From positions 1 to 34,799 of the forward strand of contig JAJRTU010000352.1 in assembly GCA_024278135.1 (NCBI GenBank): a stretch of 34,799 nucleotides of DNA, read 5' to 3'. The notes beneath the pieces were generated by a model. It did no database searches. It was not told the DNA's origin and saw only the letters and a list, made by a program, of their open reading frames with translations. The first letter of the stretch is position 1, and each line of letters starts with the position of its first letter. A program made the translations under genes and the position numbers. This DNA is from Gammaproteobacteria bacterium. GTDB taxonomy: Bacteria > Pseudomonadota > Gammaproteobacteria > Eutrophobiales > Eutrophobiaceae. Shown piece by piece: positions 26,855 through 33,939 of the stretch.

Positions 26855-29284
26855 ATGAGTGCCGGCGCTCTAGCTTTCATCAATAACAACGCATTGCCCG
26901 ACAAAGTAGGCCGCTTTGAGGTCGTCCGTTGCCTGGGAAAAGGTGCTCAGGGGGTCGTGTATCTCGCCCGTGATCCGGAACTGGATCGCCAGGTTGCCAT
27001 CAAGACGCTGGACAAACGCAGACGTGATCACAGCCACCTGATCCAGGAAGCCCGCCATGTCAGCAAACTGGAACACCTGAATATCATCCCCATTTATGAG
27101 ATCGGGATACATGAGGATGCGCCGTATCTCGTCTATCAGTTCTGCGAAGGGAAATCACTGCGGGATATTCTGTCAGAGCAGGGGCGTATGAAGGCGCTGG
27201 ACGCCGTCAATATCACCCGGCAATTGCTGGACGCCATGGGCTATGCCCACCGCAGCGGCATTGTGCATCGCGATCTGAACCCGGCCAATATCATGATCGA
27301 CAGGGACAATGTGCCGCATATCATGGACTTTGGTATTTCCATCATGATCGATACGGCGACCAATACCCAGGATATCGTCGGTACGGTCAACTACATGGCA
27401 CCGGAACAGATTGCCGCCGGCGAACCGGGGCCTTCTGTCGACATATTCGCCCTCGGACTGATTCTTCATGAAATGCTGACCGCCCGGCAGGTATTCCAGG
27501 CGGACAACACGATGGCAGTGATGTTCAAGATCACCAATGAGAATATCCTGCCGCCTTCCAGCTGTGAACCCTCCGTTGAGCCAAAACTGGACGCCATCGT
27601 TATGCAGGCGCTGAAGAAAGAGGTCTCCGCACGGTTTGAAAGTGCCGTGGCCATGAAGGCGGCGCTGGATCTCTATGCGCAGCCCTCGGAAACCGACGCC
27701 ACCCCGAAGCTCAGTGGCAGTAGCAGCGGCAATCTGGGCACGGTAGATTTTCTGCTGCGACGCATGCAGCGCAAGCAGGATTTTCCGGCTATTTCGACCA
27801 ACATCACCCAGATCACGCGGCGGGCCTCAAACCATACCAATTCGTCAGTCAATGAACTGTCCAATATTATTCTGAAGGACTATGCCTTGATGACGAAGCT
27901 GCTGCGTCTGGTCAATGCGTCTTTTTACGGGCAATTCGGCGGCGAAATCACGACCATCTCCCGAGCTGTGATCATTCTCGGTTTTGAGCAGGTCCGCGCG
28001 GCGGCGTTGAGTATCATTCTGTTTGAACACCTGCAAAACAACAGTCAGTTCAAGGAACTGAAAAGTGCCGCCTGTGGCGCGCTGATGAGCGGTATCATTT
28101 CCCGGGAACAGGCCCCTCGCATGAATAATATCAATGCCGACAGCGTCGAGACAGCATTTATCGCATCAATGTTCCACAAGCTTGGCAAACATCTGACCAT
28201 CTACTACTTCCCGGAAGAGTACCAGGAAATAAAAGGACTGATAAACAACAAGGGCATGGAAGAACAACAGGCGGCACGTGCCGTCATGGGCGTTTCCTAC
28301 GATGACCTGGGCAAGGCCATCGCCAAAGAGTGGCAGTTGCCGGACGTCATTATCAACAGCATGCAACGCATGCCCGATGGTCCCGTGGCCGAGGCGAAAT
28401 CCGTGAAGGACAGCATCGCCCAACTCGCCTGTTTCTCCAATGCCCTTTGTGAAATAGGCATGAATGGCAAGGATGACAATCAGGCGGCGATGGCCGAGCT
28501 CGCTGAACGCTACGGCAAATCCATCGGCATCAAAAAGAAAGATATACAGGCCCTGATCGATTCGTCGAAAAAAGAGATGAAGGAATTTACCAGAGCTCTC
28601 AATATCGATGTCGGCGACGTCAGCCTGTTTCCCGAAGCCCGTGATCGGGCACAGGCCGGCTCCGCTTCAAACCCGGCGGCGGCAACGAGTGCGACGGTGG
28701 CAACGGACATTAGCGGCGCGGCAGACGGCGAAACACAGGCCGTAGCGGAACCGACAGCCGCCTCTGTCGGCAACAAGGATGCCCTGGTACGCGGCATCGC
28801 CGAGATCACCGATGTCATGCTGAGCGATTTCAAGCTGAATGATGTGCTCACGATGATTCTCGAAAATATTTACTCGGGTATGGGCTTTACCCGTGTATTG
28901 TTTTGTATCTACGACCGAAAGAACCGGCAGATCGTCGGTCGTTTCGGTCTCGGCAAGCACATCGACGACATCGCGTCCAGGTTCCGGGCCAGGATCGAAG
29001 CCGGTAACGATATCGTCAGCACAGCAGTCATAAAGGGTAAGGACTTCATTGTCCTTGACACAAATTCCGACGAATATCGACAGCGAATTCCCCAGTGGTT
29101 GCGTCAACTGACCGCACCGCAGACGGTTGTGGTCTACCCCCTGATACTGAACAAACGCTGCATCGGCATGATCTACGCCGACACCGACGATGCCGCCACC
29201 TCTATCTCCATGGAAGCCCTGGGTTTTTTCAAGACGCTGAGAAACCAGGCCAGCATGGCCATCCGGCAAAGCCAGATGCGTTAA
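26855..29284 (+). CDS. Ser/Thr protein kinase-HDOD-GAF fusion regulator
   Basis: The 809-aa cytoplasmic protein joins three domains. The Hanks-type kinase (about residues 21-285) is complete: GKGAQG loop 28-33, VAIK Lys50, HRDLNPAN with Asp140, DFG at 158-160 and MAPEQ. The HDOD domain (about 300-510) includes the stretch NELSNIILKDYALMTKLLRLVNASFYG and SMFHKLGKHLTIYYFPEEY. A linker rich in Ala/Ser/Thr (about 595-640) precedes a GAF domain (about 645-805) with VLFCIYDRKNRQIVGRFGLG and VVVYPLILNKRCIGMIYADT. HDOD domains are found in signalling regulators; GAF domains bind small ligands. A kinase controlled by a GAF input, with HDOD relaying output, is inferred. No substrate protein is obvious nearby. 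Confidence 0.92.
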   Translation: MSAGALAFINNNALPDKVGRFEVVRCLGKGAQGVVYLARDPELDRQVAIKTLDKRRRDHSHLIQEARHVSKLEHLNIIPIYEIGIHEDAPYLVYQFCEGKSLRDILSEQGRMKALDAVNITRQLLDAMGYAHRSGIVHRDLNPANIMIDRDNVPHIMDFGISIMIDTATNTQDIVGTVNYMAPEQIAAGEPGPSVDIFALGLILHEMLTARQVFQADNTMAVMFKITNENILPPSSCEPSVEPKLDAIVMQALKKEVSARFESAVAMKAALDLYAQPSETDATPKLSGSSSGNLGTVDFLLRRMQRKQDFPAISTNITQITRRASNHTNSSVNELSNIILKDYALMTKLLRLVNASFYGQFGGEITTISRAVIILGFEQVRAAALSIILFEHLQNNSQFKELKSAACGALMSGIISREQAPRMNNINADSVETAFIASMFHKLGKHLTIYYFPEEYQEIKGLINNKGMEEQQAARAVMGVSYDDLGKAIAKEWQLPDVIINSMQRMPDGPVAEAKSVKDSIAQLACFSNALCEIGMNGKDDNQAAMAELAERYGKSIGIKKKDIQALIDSSKKEMKEFTRALNIDVGDVSLFPEARDRAQAGSASNPAAATSATVATDISGAADGETQAVAEPTAASVGNKDALVRGIAEITDVMLSDFKLNDVLTMILENIYSGMGFTRVLFCIYDRKNRQIVGRFGLGKHIDDIASRFRARIEAGNDIVSTAVIKGKDFIVLDTNSDEYRQRIPQWLRQLTAPQTVVVYPLILNKRCIGMIYADTDDAATSISMEALGFFKTLRNQASMAIRQSQMR

Positions 29285-29353
29285 TCATCTCCGAAGAACC
29301 GGCTTCAGGCCGGTCGCCGGCAATTGATAAGCTCTGCCCGGCCCGTCTGCTGG

Positions 29354-29359
29354 TATACT
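29354..29359 (+). promoter_or_regulatory. Extended -10 promoter candidate for smpB
   Basis: TGGTATACT (29351-29359) contains a TATACT hexamer preceded by the TGn extended -10. Transcription would start around 29366, some 20 bases before the GTG start of smpB. No good -35 is present at the usual spacing. Confidence 0.45.
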
Positions 29360-29386
29360 CGCGCCCTGAATCAGGCAGAGACAAAA

Positions 29387-29860
29387 GTGGGCAAGCTCAA
29401 GAAAAAAGATCACAGCAATACCATCGTTCTGAACAAAAAAGTCCGGCACGATTACTTCATCGAAGACCGTTTTGAAGCCGGCATCGTACTGGAGGGCTGG
29501 GAGGTGAAAAGTCTGCGGGCTGGAAAAGTACAGATCAGGGACAACTACATCCTGCTGAAAGACGGTGAGGTATTCCTGCTGGGCGCGCTGATCACGCCGC
29601 TGTCCACCGCCTCCACCCATATCACCCCGGACCCGCAACGCACCCGCAAGCTGCTGCTGCACAAAAAAGAAATCGCCCGGCTCACCGGTGCCGTGGAACG
29701 CAAGGGCTATACGCTCGTGCCCACGGCCATGTACTGGAAACACGATCTTGTCAAAGTGGAGATTGCGCTGGCCAGGGGCAAACAGGCCCACGACAAACGC
29801 CAAAACCTGAAGGACCGCGACTGGCAGCGGCAGAAACAGCGCATACTGAAAAGCCGATAA
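29387..29860 (+). CDS. smpB: SsrA-binding protein SmpB
   Basis: SmpB binds the tRNA-like part of tmRNA and places it in the A site of stalled ribosomes. The conserved protein begins at a GTG (29387; [11 protein letters not shown]); the 21 residues upstream in the track ORF are not part of the family. The 157-aa length fits. Motifs: [58 protein letters not shown], then [27 protein letters not shown], the basic C-terminal tail that enters the mRNA channel. Its RNA partner, ssrA, lies 1.2 kb downstream on the same strand. Confidence 0.97.
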   Translation: MGKLKKKDHSNTIVLNKKVRHDYFIEDRFEAGIVLEGWEVKSLRAGKVQIRDNYILLKDGEVFLLGALITPLSTASTHITPDPQRTRKLLLHKKEIARLTGAVERKGYTLVPTAMYWKHDLVKVEIALARGKQAHDKRQNLKDRDWQRQKQRILKSR

Positions 29861-29896
29861 TCTACCGGCACTCCTGCAATATGATATTCTAATACT

Positions 29897-30025
29897 TTAA
29901 GGAAGCTCTGATTAAGTACGTTCTCCTTCATGCTGGTGAATACCGGCATCCAGTAAGTTATTATAAGGACTGGATTCCGGCATGCGCCGGAAAACGACAC
30001 CGGGACTTAATCAGAGTTTCTTTAA
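29897..30025. repeat. MITE-like palindromic element between smpB and usp
   Basis: The 21-bp termini TTAAGGAAGCTCTGATTAAGT (29897-29917) and its inverse at 30005-30025 match at 19 of 21 positions. Inside lies a second inverted repeat (CCGGCATCCAGT / ACTGGATTCCGG) and a GCATGC/GCCGG-rich core resembling the CTGGATTCCGGC...GCCGGAA repeats scattered in many proteobacterial genomes. TTTAA occurs directly at both ends (29896-29900 and 30021-30025) and could be a 5-bp target duplication around a 120-bp element. No ORF is inside. Movement would need an outside transposase. Confidence 0.7.
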
Positions 30026-30115
30026 TTATATGGATCCGTGATCCAGAGTAATCACTTTTATTTCCGGTATTAATATAATACGACTGATTCATTTTCTGAT
30101 GGAGTGAACAAATTT

Positions 30116-30943
30116 ATGATCGAAATCAATAATATTTTTACCGTCATCGATCCGAGTACTGACAATCAATGTGCTTTGCAGCGCGCCATGCGCATTGCGA
30201 AAGTCGTCGATGCCAAAATTCATGCCTATCTTTGTATCTCTCCTTCCCTGGAAGCGCATGATCCCGAAGCACTTCGCAGGGCGGAAATGGCCCGATACAA
30301 ATCATGGTTGGAAAACATCGTTGAACAAGCCAGGGCAGAAGGCTTTGAAATCACCAGTGAACTTGTGTGGGATGCTGACTGGCGCAATACGCTGGGGGCG
30401 GCGGCGAAACGGGCCAAATGTGATTTCATTGTGAAGTCATCTCACCGAAGGTCGGCGGCACAACGCCTGATGATGACTTCTTCAGACCATGCTTTACTGG
30501 AAACGGCAAACTGCCCTGTACAACTGGTCTCATCCGAGGTTGTCGGTGACCTGTATAAGGTACTTATAGCGGTGGACACAAAAAGGGAAGATGAAAGATA
30601 TCGTGCAATTTTTGACTCTGTTGTCGCCTTTGGCAAGTTTGTGGCCGGCACACATGAGAATGGAGAGCTGCATGCCGTTTATGCTTTCTCTGACTCGGAA
30701 GATTTTGAACATGTTACCGATATCGCCAAACGAATAGATATAGACACCGATAATGTCCATGTTGTATCAGGAAATCCTGAGGAAGCCATTGCGGAAGCCG
30801 CCAGAGAAATTGATGCGCAAATACTGGTTATCGGATTGTCGACAAAAAGCACGCTGACCAACCGCATCTTCGGTCATATAGTGGATGACCTCCTCCATAT
30901 TGTCGAGAATGATGTTCTGATTGTTCTTCCGGAAAATGAGTAG
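30116..30943 (+). CDS. Tandem universal stress protein (UspE-like)
   Basis: I prefer ATG 30116 (MIEINNIFTVIDPSTDNQ), which has GGAG at suitable distance; the track GTG start at 30104 overlaps that site. The 275-aa product consists of two Usp domains: one about residues 5-140 (FTVIDPSTDNQCALQRAMRIAKVVDAKIHAYLCI; FIVKSSHRRSAAQRLMMTSSDHALLETANCPVQLV) and one about 150-272 (KVLIAVDTKREDERYRAIFDSVVAFGKF; ILVIGLSTKSTLTNRIFGHIVDDLLHIVENDVLIVLPE). Size and layout match UspE. The G-x2-G-x9-G ATP motif is degenerate. A TATAAT hexamer lies upstream (30074-30079). Confidence 0.88.
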   Translation: MIEINNIFTVIDPSTDNQCALQRAMRIAKVVDAKIHAYLCISPSLEAHDPEALRRAEMARYKSWLENIVEQARAEGFEITSELVWDADWRNTLGAAAKRAKCDFIVKSSHRRSAAQRLMMTSSDHALLETANCPVQLVSSEVVGDLYKVLIAVDTKREDERYRAIFDSVVAFGKFVAGTHENGELHAVYAFSDSEDFEHVTDIAKRIDIDTDNVHVVSGNPEEAIAEAAREIDAQILVIGLSTKSTLTNRIFGHIVDDLLHIVENDVLIVLPENE

Positions 30944-31006
30944 AACACGGAACCTCGAAAGAGGAACTGTACTATCCAGTCGTTTTATTTAATCTCGTGG
31001 ATAGTC

Positions 31007-31012
31007 TATAAT
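31007..31012 (+). promoter_or_regulatory. Candidate -10 of the ssrA promoter
   Basis: A perfect TATAAT lies 44 bp before the mature tmRNA 5' end. It would give a precursor with a leader of about 37 nt for RNase P to remove. No strong -35 was found at 16-18 bp. Confidence 0.4.
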
Positions 31013-31148
31013 TCTTCCACCCGGATATATTTCGCTTTTAATTGTAACTGTATTTGGGGGCGTACCAGGCTTCGACGTGGGTAGCGAAACCCAAGGGGCA
31101 TGCCGAGGTGCAGATTTCCTCGTAAATCCACCTGCACTTTATATAGTT

Positions 31149-31181
31149 GCCAACGACGACAACTACGCACTCGCCGCTTAA
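31149..31181 (+). other. tmRNA proteolysis-tag reading frame
   Basis: GCC AAC GAC GAC AAC TAC GCA CTC GCC GCT TAA encodes ANDDNYALAA. With the charged alanine this gives AANDDNYALAA, differing from the E. coli tag AANDENYALAA by Asp for Glu. The ALAA end is the ClpXP/ClpAP degron. Confidence 0.95.
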
Positions 31182-31400
31182 ACCCCGGTAGGGTGCCGTC
31201 TGCCCGGTATGTGCTTATGCATCCGGTCCCAGGCGTCGACTCACATAAGCTCGCGATGATATTCGTCCGGCGTTGATTCGTTAAAACTTTACGGAATCGT
31301 TGACTGCTTTCCCTGCCGTTCGGGTAACAGTCAATTAAACTAATAGAGTCGGCTAAGCATGTAGAACCAAAGGCAGAGTACTTGCGGACGCGGGTTCGAT

Positions 31401-31672
31401 CAACAAGGGTCGCCTTTACTCGTAAGAGTAAAGTGAAAACGGGGCTCACATCGGTGAAACCTAAAGTCGAAAGACCAGGGCAATACCGAGGGGTAAGTAG
31501 AGGGCCAACCTCAGGCTTGCCCTGTAGAGACTCATAGACTCACTGACCTGTACACAGGCGAGTGAATACTAGGATTCACCTGAGAATGCTACAAGGTGAA
31601 TAACACGCCCCGCATCCTGTTATGCAGGATGAAGGTATAGTCCAGCCCGGCTCGAAAGAGCAGGATAAGCTG
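31401..31672 (+). ncRNA. Group I intron in the T-loop of tmRNA
   Basis: The boundaries follow from the only junction that rebuilds a T-arm, GCGGG-TTCGATT-CCCGC. The 5' exon ends in U and the intron ends in G (omega-G), as group I introns require. A P1 helix can form between exon GG-CGAU and intron GUCGCC (31409-31414) with a U-G pair at the splice site. P2 is CTTTACTC-GTAA-GAGTAAAG (31414-31433, GNRA loop). P4 can pair GGGCAA (31478-31483) with TTGCCC (31517-31522). The R-like element CTGTAGAGACT (31522-31532) and S-like element GGTATAGTCC (31634-31643) supply P7. There is no ORF, so no homing endonuclease. Confidence 0.87.
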
Positions 31673-31695
31673 TCCCGCCGCCTCCACCAAATTGG

Positions 31696-31727
31696 CCACC
31701 AGACGATCAGGTCTGGTGGTCTTCTAT
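31696..31727 (+). terminator. ssrA terminator
   Basis: A perfect 9-bp stem CCACCAGAC / GTCTGGTGG with a 6-nt loop (GATCAG) begins 7 bases after the tmRNA 3' ACCA and is followed by TCTTCTAT. Confidence 0.85.
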
Positions 31728-31752
31728 ACAGACAAGTGAATTAACAAAACTG

Positions 31753-31941
31753 TTGATGCAACTGGAGGATGATCTCTGGGCCGCTACTGATAATCTGCGG
31801 GCCAATATCGATCTGGAATCCAGCGAGTACGCAACGCCGGTGCTCAGTCTCCTCTTTTTGCAGTTTGCCGATAACGAATACGGTAAGGCAGACAAAGCCA
31901 TCAATTGCGCCCCCACAAATAATGACTCTCCCGTTCAATGA
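31753..31941 (+). pseudogene. Truncated HsdM N-terminus (type I RM), plus-strand remnant
   Basis: The frame encodes MMQLEDDLWAATDNLRANIDLESSEYATPVLSLLFLQFADNEYG, which reads as the HsdM_N domain of a type I DNA methyltransferase (family pattern LE..LW.aAD.LRan..l.sseY..PVL.L.FLrfAdn.y). Family resemblance ends near 31880, after roughly 45 residues, then the frame runs into unrelated sequence and stops. The catalytic NPPY region and the rest of HsdM are absent. It starts 25 bp after the ssrA terminator and faces a second HsdM fragment on the other strand. Confidence 0.8.
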
Positions 31942-32153
31942 ACACTCGGCTCCAGCAGATCCTTAAAGCTCGCCCCTTCAGGAATCATGACAGGCGGGGT
32001 AAAGTCTCCAGAGTCGGCGTACCTGTCGGAGATATACTTGATAAACAGCATGAACAATACATAGTCCTTGTACAGGCTGGCATCCATGCCGCCACGCAGT
32101 TCGTCGCAGGAGGCCCAGAGGGAGTTGTAGAGCTCGGATTTTTTGATGGCCAT
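31935..32153 (-). pseudogene. Truncated HsdM N-terminus (type I RM), minus-strand remnant
   Basis: The minus-strand frame encodes MAIKKSELYNSLWASCDELRGGMDASLYKDYVLFMLFIKYISDRYA...IPEGASFKDLLEPSVH, the start of a different HsdM subgroup, which continues in intact proteins for several hundred residues. Here it ends after 72 codons. It points toward the plus-strand HsdM fragment, and the two ORFs overlap by 7 bp at 31935-31941. The two are not copies of each other, so two separate RM loci left their 5' ends here. Confidence 0.82.
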
Positions 32154-32288
32154 TGCTGATTATTATCGCCTTTCTGATTATCGTTCTTGTTTGTTGCCCG
32201 CCGGCAATACCTGTTGTTGCGGGATGACAATACCATTGCGCCCGCAACCGTCCCGGGTACGGATTTTCATAGCATATTATTTTCCGAT

Positions 32289-32337
32289 ATGTAACAATAT
32301 ACACTCATAAATAGAATATAAGGGTATATAGTTACAT
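32289..32337. promoter_or_regulatory. Inverted-repeat operator of the AbiE operon
   Basis: ATGTAACAATATAC (32289-32302) and GTATATAGTTACAT (32324-32337) are inverted repeats matching at 13 of 14 positions with a 21-bp spacer; the right arm covers the abiEi start codon. AbiEi antitoxins are known to bind inverted repeats upstream and repress their own operon, so this is the likely binding site. Confidence 0.7.
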
Positions 32338-32920
32338 GCCCCGGAACATCGAAAAACTGGAAAAACGACCATTCTTCACTACCGCCAAAGCGGAAAAATA
32401 TGGCATCTCCCGCCGTATGCTCAGCTATTATACCAGCGTCGGCAAATTTGAAAGAATTGCTCACGGTGTTTATTGCTCGCCAAAATATGTATCTAAAGGC
32501 GAAAACCTCAAATGGGAAGACCTGGCTATCGCTGCCAGTAACATAAAAGGTGGGGTGATCTGCCTCATTTCGGCACTAATCTATTATAAGCTCACCGATG
32601 AAATGATGAGAGAATTCTGGATCGCCGTTGCTAACGATCACTCCAGGGCCAGGTTCCCTCTAAGCCATATAGTCCGAATGCGAAACATGGATCTTGGTGT
32701 GAAGAAAATCGAGCTGGCCGGTATCAAAGTCAACATATTTGATGCAGAACGAAGCATAATCGATTCCTTTCGACTCCTTGATACTGAAACTGCCATGAAG
32801 GCCCTGAAACGTTATCTTAATGGTGAAACTGGCAAACCCAATATTAAAAAACTGGATCAATATATCACTGAACTCCGGGCATCGAAAGTTCGGGAATACA
32901 CAATGGCGCTAATCGCATGA
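32336..32920 (+). CDS. abiEi: AbiEi-family antitoxin (type IV toxin-antitoxin)
   Basis: The 194-aa protein has an N-terminal winged helix with EKLEKRPFFTTAKAEKYGISRRMLSYYTSVGKFERIAHGVYCSPKY (DNA binding, AbiEi_4-type). The C-terminal domain has the family pattern GGVICLISALIYYKLTD, FWIAVANDHSRARFP, IKVNIFDAERSIIDSFRL. AbiEi neutralises AbiEii and represses the operon. Its stop overlaps the toxin start by 4 bp (ATGA). The base composition is clearly more AT-rich than the flanking housekeeping genes, in keeping with horizontal acquisition. Confidence 0.92.
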   Translation: MPRNIEKLEKRPFFTTAKAEKYGISRRMLSYYTSVGKFERIAHGVYCSPKYVSKGENLKWEDLAIAASNIKGGVICLISALIYYKLTDEMMREFWIAVANDHSRARFPLSHIVRMRNMDLGVKKIELAGIKVNIFDAERSIIDSFRLLDTETAMKALKRYLNGETGKPNIKKLDQYITELRASKVREYTMALIA

Positions 32921-33738
32921 GTGATGCTACCGAACAGCGTGTTAAGGACACGCTCAAGAAGCTTTCAAAGGCGTCAAATACGCCGTTTAATCTGTTACTG
33001 GATACGCTTTTTCTTCAGCGCTTTCTGGTCAGAGTCGGGCAATCTGCTTATGCAGACAAACTGATCTTTAAAGGAGGTATGTGTTTGGCCCAATTCATAG
33101 AGATCGGCCGGGAAACCAGAGATATTGATTTCCTCCTGACGCGAAGCGTAGGCGGCATTGAAACCATTGAAAATATCACCGAGGAAATTGCCAGAGTAGG
33201 TGTTGGTGATAATTTCATTTTTTCTTCGGTATCAGTTGTTGAGCTTTCTCTAAGGCATAAGAAATACCCTGGGTATCGGATCACCATACAAGGTCAGCTT
33301 GGTCAAATAAGAAATAATGTCTCCATGGATATTGGCGTTGGCGATGTGGTTCGCCCAATATCATTAGAGGTCAAATTAATGAAATCCAATGATCCATTGT
33401 TTGAGGATCGCACGTACCTTCTTGCCTATCCACCGGAATACATATTTTCTGAAAAAGTCGAGGCAATTCTTTACCTTGGCAAACTCAATAGTAGAATGAA
33501 AGACTTTTATGATTGCTATCGGCTTGTCAGCGAAAACGTGCTTGATGCCACTGCTTTAAGCATGGCTGTTGCTGAAACGATGAAGAACAGAGGAACGCCA
33601 CTGGAACGCATTCCTGAACCCACAAAAGTGTTTGATGCAAGGTGGAAAGCCTTTCTCAGAAAAAACAGGATAAACGATCCGGGTCTTGGAGAAGTTGTTG
33701 CCAGGATTAATGGGGCTATTAAAGATATCGTCAAATAA
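32917..33738 (+). CDS. abiEii: AbiEii-family nucleotidyltransferase toxin
   Basis: The 273-aa protein is a MenT/AbiEii-type nucleotidyltransferase. It shows LIFKGGMCLAQF (GG motif), the catalytic RETRDIDFLLTRS (DxD within TRDIDF), a third acidic strand NVSMDIGVGD, and the late EYIFSEKVEAILYLGK motif with MKDFYDCYRL. These positions match the active enzymes, and no catalytic residue appears lost. Such toxins transfer nucleotides to target RNA (tRNA in related MenT) and cause growth arrest, giving phage abortive infection. Cotranscribed with abiEi. Length and ends suggest an intact gene. Confidence 0.92.
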   Translation: MSDATEQRVKDTLKKLSKASNTPFNLLLDTLFLQRFLVRVGQSAYADKLIFKGGMCLAQFIEIGRETRDIDFLLTRSVGGIETIENITEEIARVGVGDNFIFSSVSVVELSLRHKKYPGYRITIQGQLGQIRNNVSMDIGVGDVVRPISLEVKLMKSNDPLFEDRTYLLAYPPEYIFSEKVEAILYLGKLNSRMKDFYDCYRLVSENVLDATALSMAVAETMKNRGTPLERIPEPTKVFDARWKAFLRKNRINDPGLGEVVARINGAIKDIVK

Positions 33739-33845
33739 TGAACCTGGAAGATGCAGGAAAGACAGAATATATAGAACCTGTGATCAAAGGTCGCGATCCA
33801 AAATTTAGTGGAAATAATCGTGTGTATGAAAATATCAGTCACTAA
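33738..33845 (+). CDS. Short ORF coupled to abiEii
   Basis: A 35-codon frame starts at an ATG overlapping the abiEii stop (TAATG) and reads MNLEDAGKTEYIEPVIKGR...NRVYENISH before TAA. The one-base overlap suggests translational coupling. It is too short for the ORF track. I do not recognise it; it could be a small third component, the stump of a longer gene, or chance. The 94 bases after it contain TTGACA (33852-33857) but no good -10 for the next gene. Confidence 0.35.
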   Translation: MNLEDAGKTEYIEPVIKGRDPKFSGNNRVYENISH

Positions 33846-33939
33846 CATTCATTGACACTCACAAATGATCTGGAAACTGTATCAAGAACATAGAATATGC
33901 CCGGGATCTCTGCTCAATCGTGCTTCGGTCTAGAAGTCT

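Larger units (their letters stand above)
31056..31689 (+). ncRNA. ssrA: tmRNA (ssrA), interrupted by a group I intron
   Basis: The 5' end GGGGGCG pairs with CGCCTCC before the 3' ACCA, including the G3-U pair that marks tmRNA/tRNA-Ala for alanylation. The 5' region reads TTCGACGTGGGTAGCGAAACCCAAGGGGCATGCCGAGG, as in E. coli tmRNA. The resume codon GCC at 31149 opens a tag ORF encoding ANDDNYALAA and ending TAA at 31181. The 3' part GGCTAAGCATGTAG...GCGGACGCGGGTTCGAT is canonical up to the T-loop. There a 272-nt insertion (31401-31672) begins, after which TCCCGCCGCCTCCACCA resumes. The mature RNA would be 362 nt, almost identical in size to E. coli (363). It rescues stalled ribosomes together with SmpB. 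Confidence 0.96.

Noticed and set aside
29298-29314. ACCGGC/GCCGGT hairpin after the kinase gene as a terminator
   Set aside because: The stem is only 6 bp and no T-tract follows, so it is too weak to list as a terminator.
31006-31449. 147-aa minus-strand ORF across the tmRNA
   Set aside because: It is antisense to a structured RNA gene with clear tmRNA landmarks; the peptide is low-complexity basic and unrecognisable.
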